A DNA stretch of 9,476 bases from positions 1-9,476 of the forward strand of contig JAENXO010000064.1 in assembly GCA_016649455.1 (NCBI GenBank), read 5' to 3'. The notes below the pieces were generated by a model that saw nothing but the letters and a program-made list of their open reading frames with translations, was not told the DNA's origin and did not search any database. Numbering within the stretch: position 1 is the first letter of the stretch; each line of letters starts with the position of its first letter. A program made the position numbers and the translations under genes. This document shows, piece after piece, positions 6,168 to 9,476 of this stretch. Source of the stretch: Gemmatimonadota bacterium (lineage in GTDB: Bacteria; Gemmatimonadota; Gemmatimonadetes; Palauibacterales; Palauibacteraceae).

Positions 6168-6667
6168 GTGTCCCGCGCCCCCGCAGTCGAGGGTTCGTCA
6201 GGCCCGCGCCCCAGTTCATGGAACAGCGCGTCCACGCACTCCTCCAGGACCTCCCAGGTCGCCTCGTAGGTTTCGATACTGGCGCCGAACGGGTCCGGAA
6301 CATCGCGGCCGTGAAGCGGATGCGTGACCGCCAGAAACTCCGTCGCGAGTATGACCGGAGCCGTCGGAGCGAGGCGGGACACGAGATCCGAGTGACGTCG
6401 CGTCATCGTGATCACGAGATCCGAGCTGGCGATCTGCTCCGAGGTGAGGGCCCGTGCGCGGTGACTGGACAGATCGAGCCCTCGACCGACAGCGACGCTG
6501 AGCGCCTGCTCAGAGGCAGCGGATCCGCTTTCCGCCGCCGTGCCCGCCGAACTCACGCTGAGGCCGGTGAAGCCTCCTGCCTCCGCCCGCTGTCTCGTCT
6601 GTATCTCAGCCATCGGGCTGCGGCACGTGTTGCCCGTGCACACGAACAGCACACTCCGTGCAGTCAC
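6164..6667 (-). CDS. ywlE: Low-molecular-weight phosphatase, YwlE-type (probable protein-arginine phosphatase)
   Basis: The 167-aa protein has the LMW-PTP P-loop at its N-terminus, CTGNTCRSP (10-18), with nucleophile Cys10 and Arg16, and the general-acid segment DPFGAS with Asp125. In B. subtilis YwlE the P-loop also reads CTGNTCRSP. The Thr at this position (Thr14 here) is known to steer specificity to phosphoarginine, whereas tyrosine-specific relatives usually have Ile (CLGNICRSP). The protein therefore probably removes phosphate from arginine in proteins, or is a YwlE-like phosphatase of related specificity. It lies directly after a TsaC/YwlC gene, and the same two families are close neighbours in Bacillus. 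GTG 6667 is preceded by AAGGGGG with a 5-nt spacer. It starts 15 nt after tsaC and ends in a GTGA overlap with aroE. No arginine-kinase (McsB) gene is in the window. Confidence 0.88.
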   Translation of the reverse strand: MTARSVLFVCTGNTCRSPMAEIQTRQRAEAGGFTGLSVSSAGTAAESGSAASEQALSVAVGRGLDLSSHRARALTSEQIASSDLVITMTRRHSDLVSRLAPTAPVILATEFLAVTHPLHGRDVPDPFGASIETYEATWEVLEECVDALFHELGRGPDEPSTAGARDT

Positions 6668-6682
6668 CGGTACCCCCTTTCC

Positions 6683-7315
6683 TCAGTCCAACTTCCGCCC
6701 GAGAACCCGCTCCAGCGCCGACCTCTCGACGGCCCCCTCCCTCAACAGGCGGAGCTCTCCGCCCCTGAGCGAGAGGAGCGTGGACGGTGGCGGACCCGCC
6801 AGGTCTCCCGCCGCGACGAACAACAGAGGTCTGCCCGGATCAGGCATCGCGCCCAGGGTGGCTCGTGCTTCGTCGAGCGTGCAAGCGGGTGGCGCCCCGC
6901 TCGGATTCAGACTCGTCGAGCCGAGCGTACCGTCCCACCGCGACAGAATCGCCCGGGTGGCCGGATGCGATTCGGCCCGAACCGCCAGGCCCGAGGCGGA
7001 TTCGTCATCCAGCACCAGGGTTAGAGGACCCGGCCAGAAGGCCTCTGCCAGGACACTGGCGACTTCCGGCCACACGACGGTCGGAAACACCCGCCTGAGC
7101 CTGGCGGAATCAGATACGAGGCGGAGGATCGGAATCCCCGAGGCTCGGCCCTTCAGCCGGGAGACGACTCGGTCGAATTCCGGGTCGCCCGCACCGAGGC
7201 CGTACACCGATGTCGTGGGGTGAGCCAGCAGCGCTCCCGCCGCCAGGCCCGCGCGTGCACGTTCCGCCCATTCCTTGGTGAGGGCGGTGGAATCGAGCTC
7301 GATGAACCGCGCCAT
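6683..7315 (-). CDS. tsaC: Threonylcarbamoyl-AMP synthase, single-domain TsaC/YrdC type
   Basis: Enzymes of this family make threonylcarbamoyl-AMP from threonine, bicarbonate and ATP for the t6A37 modification of ANN-decoding tRNAs. The 210-aa product has the Sua5/YciO/YrdC pocket motifs: HPTTSVYGLG (32-41), LKGR (54-57), WPGPLTLVL (94-102), VRAESHP (112-118), STSLNPSG (133-140, where relatives often read STSAN.SG) and PSTLLSL (187-193). The longer Sua5 type has an extra C-terminal domain, absent here, so TsaC is the better name. ATG 7315 begins 3 nt after the ispD stop, with only a weak GAG-rich ribosome site inside ispD. It is followed by the YwlE-type phosphatase. Other YrdC-domain proteins such as YciO have uncertain roles, so assignment to t6A synthesis is likely but not proven. 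Confidence 0.9.
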   Translation of the reverse strand: MARFIELDSTALTKEWAERARAGLAAGALLAHPTTSVYGLGAGDPEFDRVVSRLKGRASGIPILRLVSDSARLRRVFPTVVWPEVASVLAEAFWPGPLTLVLDDESASGLAVRAESHPATRAILSRWDGTLGSTSLNPSGAPPACTLDEARATLGAMPDPGRPLLFVAAGDLAGPPPSTLLSLRGGELRLLREGAVERSALERVLGRKLD

Positions 7316-7318
7316 CGT

Positions 7319-8029
7319 TCAGCTCGTCTCTACACCGGGAGGTTCGATACCGGCGGCTTCGAGATCACCGCTTCCCACGAGCCACTCGGCCAGGGCCAGG
7401 TCCGCTCCGGTCGTGACTTTCAGGTTCAGCGGATCACCATCCACGACGCGTACCGGAATGCCGGCCGTCTCCGCAAGAAACGCGTCGTCCGTTGCCTCGG
7501 CGTCGTCACGGGCAGCTTGCTCGTGGAGCTCGCGGAGCAGAGACAGCGGAAATCCCTGCGGGGTCTGCACCGCACGCAGCCGGGCCCGGTCGAGAGTGGA
7601 GAGCACTCTGCCTCCCTCCCCCACCAGCTTCACGGTATCGGTGAGCGGCAGGCCGGGGATCGCCGGACAGTCCCGGCAGGCTTCCAATACACGACCGATC
7701 AATTTCGCCGACAGGAAGGGGCGGGCGCCGTCATGGACGAGCACGGTCCCGTGACCGCCGGACAGGCCGGCGATTCCGAGGCCGACGGAGTCCCGGCGCG
7801 TGGGGCCACCCTCGACCACGACGTCACACAGCCCGACGAGCCAGTCAGGCGGAGCCGCCGCGATATCTGCCGGAACGACGACCACGAGCTCGGAAATATC
7901 GGAATGTCGCGATAGTGCGTGACAACTCCAGGCCAGAAGCGGGACCTTACCCAGCTTCCGGAACTGCTTGGGCTCCCCGCCGAGGCGACGACCGGACCCT
8001 GCTGCGACGACAACGGCGCCTGCGCTCAC
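7319..8029 (-). CDS. ispD: 2-C-methyl-D-erythritol 4-phosphate cytidylyltransferase
   Basis: IspD couples MEP to CTP, giving CDP-ME, the third step of the non-mevalonate isoprenoid pathway. The 236-aa protein has the full set of family motifs: AAGSGRRLGGEPKQF (9-23) for CTP binding and catalysis, EGGPTRRDSV, VHDGARPF with Asp100 and Arg103, QTPQGF (155-160), TDDAF (170-174), and LNLKVTTGADL with Lys204. No IspF domain is fused, and no ispF follows, although ispD and ispF are often adjacent elsewhere. GTG 8029 overlaps the radA stop as GTGA (8026-8029), and GGAGG lies 4 nt upstream, a strong ribosome site. Downstream, tsaC starts after 3 nt. The presence of ispD indicates that the organism uses the MEP route. 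Confidence 0.97.
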   Translation of the reverse strand: MSAGAVVVAAGSGRRLGGEPKQFRKLGKVPLLAWSCHALSRHSDISELVVVVPADIAAAPPDWLVGLCDVVVEGGPTRRDSVGLGIAGLSGGHGTVLVHDGARPFLSAKLIGRVLEACRDCPAIPGLPLTDTVKLVGEGGRVLSTLDRARLRAVQTPQGFPLSLLRELHEQAARDDAEATDDAFLAETAGIPVRVVDGDPLNLKVTTGADLALAEWLVGSGDLEAAGIEPPGVETS

Positions 8030-9399
8030 GGCTCCTCCGCGAGTTGCAGGGCTTCGGACACGGTGTCGGCGAACCTGGCGCCAGGAAGGCGACCCAGTGA
8101 GGATTCGAGACTTCTCGACAGAACGACTGTCTTCAACCCGGCCCTGGCCGCCGCACTCATTCGAGCCTCTACATGGGAAACCGCACGCAGCTCACCGCCG
8201 AGCCCGAGTTCTGCCACGAATGCCATTCCTGCCGGGAGCGGACGATCGAGGCGGGCCGAGGCGAGCGCTGCGGCAACCGCCAGGTCGGCTGCCGGATCCG
8301 TCAGCCGGAGCCCTCCGATGACACTGAGGAACACGTCGGTGTCGCCGAAATCGAGTCCCGCTCGCCGTCCCAGGACCGCCAGGATGATGTTCAGTCGGCG
8401 GGCCGGAAACCCGGTAGCGATCCGCTGCGGTGAAGCGTAGCGCGACCTCACCGTCAGCGCCTGGATTTCAGCGGGAAGCGGACGTGTTCCATGCAACGGC
8501 ACCGCGATTGCCGAACCGCTGACACTCTCCGGACGATCCTCGAGGAACAGGGAGGTCGGATCCGCCACCGGCTCGAGGCCGCTCTCCGTCATCCTGAAAA
8601 CCGCGAGCTCGTCCACGCTGCCGAACCTGTTCTTGCTCCCACGCAGGATCCTGTACTCGCCCGAGCGCTGTCCCTCGAAGTGCAGCACCACATCCACCAG
8701 GTGTTCGAGGGTGCGAGGGCCGGCCAGCGCGCCACCCTTCGTCACGTGACCCACCAGCACCGTCGCCACTCCGGTCGTCTTCGCGAACGACTGCAATGAC
8801 GCGGAGCAGGCCCGCACCTGCGTGACCGTCCCGGGTGCAGACGCTGCGTCTTCACTCACCACCGTCTGAATGGAGTCGACGCACAGAAGATCCGGCTTCT
8901 CCGCCCCGGCCGCTGCGAGGATCTCTTCCAACCGATCGGTCGCCAGGAAACGGACTCCAGCGGATTCCGCGCCCAGACGCTCGGCGCGGAGCCCGATCTG
9001 CTGTCTCGATTCCTCCCCGGATACATACAGGACTTTCGCGCCGGCCGAATGCGCGCGACCCGCGGCCTGCAGCAGGAGAGTGGACTTCCCGATTCCCGGC
9101 GCCCCGCCGAGCAGCAGAATGGAGCCCGGGACGAGTCCTCCGCCGAGGACTCGATCGATGTCACCGAGATTGAGAGCCATTCGAGCGGAAACGCCGTCCG
9201 CAAAGTTCCCATCTCCGAGAGTCGACACCTCCGGCGGGGCCGGGGACGACGAGCCGGCGCGGAATCCACCGCGGCCCTTACCCGGGGATGCCGGGGCCTC
9301 GACGAGGGAATTCCACGCTCCGCACGCCGGACAGCGGCCCTCCCAGCGAAGTGACTCGCCGCCACACTCGCGACAGAAGAAGGCAGTCCGTGATTTCAG
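8026..9399 (-). CDS. radA: DNA repair/recombination ATPase RadA, apparent CTG start
   Basis: RadA (Sms) is a RecA-like ring ATPase that promotes branch migration and processes recombination intermediates. From CTG 9399 the protein is 457 aa, the normal family length. It has an N-terminal zinc finger (Cys9, Cys12, Cys23, Cys26 in CRECGGESLRWEGRCPAC), a flexible linker, Walker A GGAPGIGKST (98-107), GEES (128-131), Walker B LLCVDS (171-176), the RadA-specific KNRFG (256-260), and a C-terminal Lon-like domain. The frame stays open upstream to the window edge but contains no ATG, GTG or TTG before the zinc finger. Starting at GTG 9228 or a later ATG would remove the finger. CTG 9399 places the first Cys at residue 9, as in relatives, and overlaps the dnaB stop as CTGA. 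AGGGA and GGGGG lie just upstream. Identity is certain; the start codon is inferred. Confidence 0.95.
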   Translation of the reverse strand: MKSRTAFFCRECGGESLRWEGRCPACGAWNSLVEAPASPGKGRGGFRAGSSSPAPPEVSTLGDGNFADGVSARMALNLGDIDRVLGGGLVPGSILLLGGAPGIGKSTLLLQAAGRAHSAGAKVLYVSGEESRQQIGLRAERLGAESAGVRFLATDRLEEILAAAGAEKPDLLCVDSIQTVVSEDAASAPGTVTQVRACSASLQSFAKTTGVATVLVGHVTKGGALAGPRTLEHLVDVVLHFEGQRSGEYRILRGSKNRFGSVDELAVFRMTESGLEPVADPTSLFLEDRPESVSGSAIAVPLHGTRPLPAEIQALTVRSRYASPQRIATGFPARRLNIILAVLGRRAGLDFGDTDVFLSVIGGLRLTDPAADLAVAAALASARLDRPLPAGMAFVAELGLGGELRAVSHVEARMSAAARAGLKTVVLSRSLESSLGRLPGARFADTVSEALQLAEEP

Positions 9400-9476
9400 T
9401 TCCCTGACCCCCGCGGCGCGAGCGATTCGAACAGCGTATACGTCTTGTGGAAGTAAAGCCTGATAGTGCCCGTCGG
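9396..9476 (-). CDS. dnaB: Replicative DNA helicase DnaB, last 26 codons
   Basis: In the frame read from the right edge the sequence gives PTGTIRLYFHKTYTLFESLA and then PRGSGN before TGA (9396-9398). This matches the extreme C-terminus of DnaB-family replicative helicases, which typically end with a (R/N)NGPTGT(V/I)xLxFxxxYTxFExLA segment. DnaB unwinds DNA at the replication fork. Only the tail is visible, so the assignment rests on this motif and on its place before radA. The stop overlaps the proposed radA start by 4 nt, suggesting dnaB and radA share a transcript whose promoter lies outside the window. Confidence 0.82.
   Translation of the reverse strand, partial: PTGTIRLYFHKTYTLFESLAPRGSGN

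Noticed and set aside
8026..9228. radA starting at GTG 9228
   Set aside because: This would delete a perfectly conserved four-Cys zinc finger that continues in frame upstream; the family always carries it at residue about 9-26.
8870..9463. A plus-strand open frame of 197 codons opposite radA
   Set aside because: It mirrors the radA frame, has low-complexity Ser/Pro/Arg composition, and the minus strand carries clear RadA motifs throughout.
1..9476. Search for mobile elements, CRISPR, toxin-antitoxin or defence genes
   Set aside because: I saw no transposase, direct-repeat array, terminal inverted repeats or known defence motifs; the complete genes belong to recognised families and the remaining spaces are short.

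Overview
The window is a gene-dense stretch of a high-GC bacterial chromosome (clearly above 60% G+C by eye). It holds conserved housekeeping genes and no mobile element, CRISPR array or RNA gene that I can recognise. The lineage cannot be fixed from the sequence alone. High GC, a dnaB-radA-ispD start to the cluster and a gap-pgk-tpiA-secG end would fit a Gemmatimonadota-like or similar phylum, but that is a low-confidence guess.

Layout: nearly everything runs leftward on the minus strand. In transcription order (right to left) it reads: the last 26 codons of dnaB (replicative helicase); radA (recombination ATPase); ispD (MEP isoprenoid pathway); a TsaC/YrdC-type threonylcarbamoyl-AMP synthase (tRNA t6A); a low-molecular-weight phosphatase of the YwlE arginine-phosphatase type; aroE (shikimate dehydrogenase); a ComF-family phosphoribosyltransferase-like protein; then the lower-glycolysis block gap, pgk, tpiA; then secG (Sec translocon). 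Most junctions are tight. Five are 4-nt stop/start overlaps (dnaB/radA, radA/ispD, ywlE/aroE, aroE/comF, pgk/tpiA) and three are gaps of 3, 10 and 15 nt. This suggests one long, translationally coupled transcript. The looser points are the 111 nt upstream of gap and the 82 nt upstream of secG. The second of these holds a good sigma70-like promoter candidate and a perfect 10-bp hairpin.

At the left end the orientation changes. A plus-strand RNase HI-like gene converges on secG across a perfect 8-bp hairpin that probably serves as a shared terminator. It diverges from carA, whose first 80 codons run off the left edge. The two start codons are only 56 nt apart, with a GC palindrome between them.

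The points most worth a second look are: the RNase HI-like protein, which lacks two of the four canonical catalytic carboxylates (Glu to Ala, Asp to Asn) while the rest of the fold is well kept; radA, which has no ATG, GTG or TTG available for a full-length protein and appears to start at CTG inside a CTGA overlap; the phosphoarginine-type signature in the phosphatase; a long acidic, proline-rich tail on SecG; and the putative secG promoter that begins at the tpiA stop codon and would place a stable hairpin at the extreme 5' end of the mRNA. I see no multi-gene novel system here. The window is mainly core metabolism and information processing.
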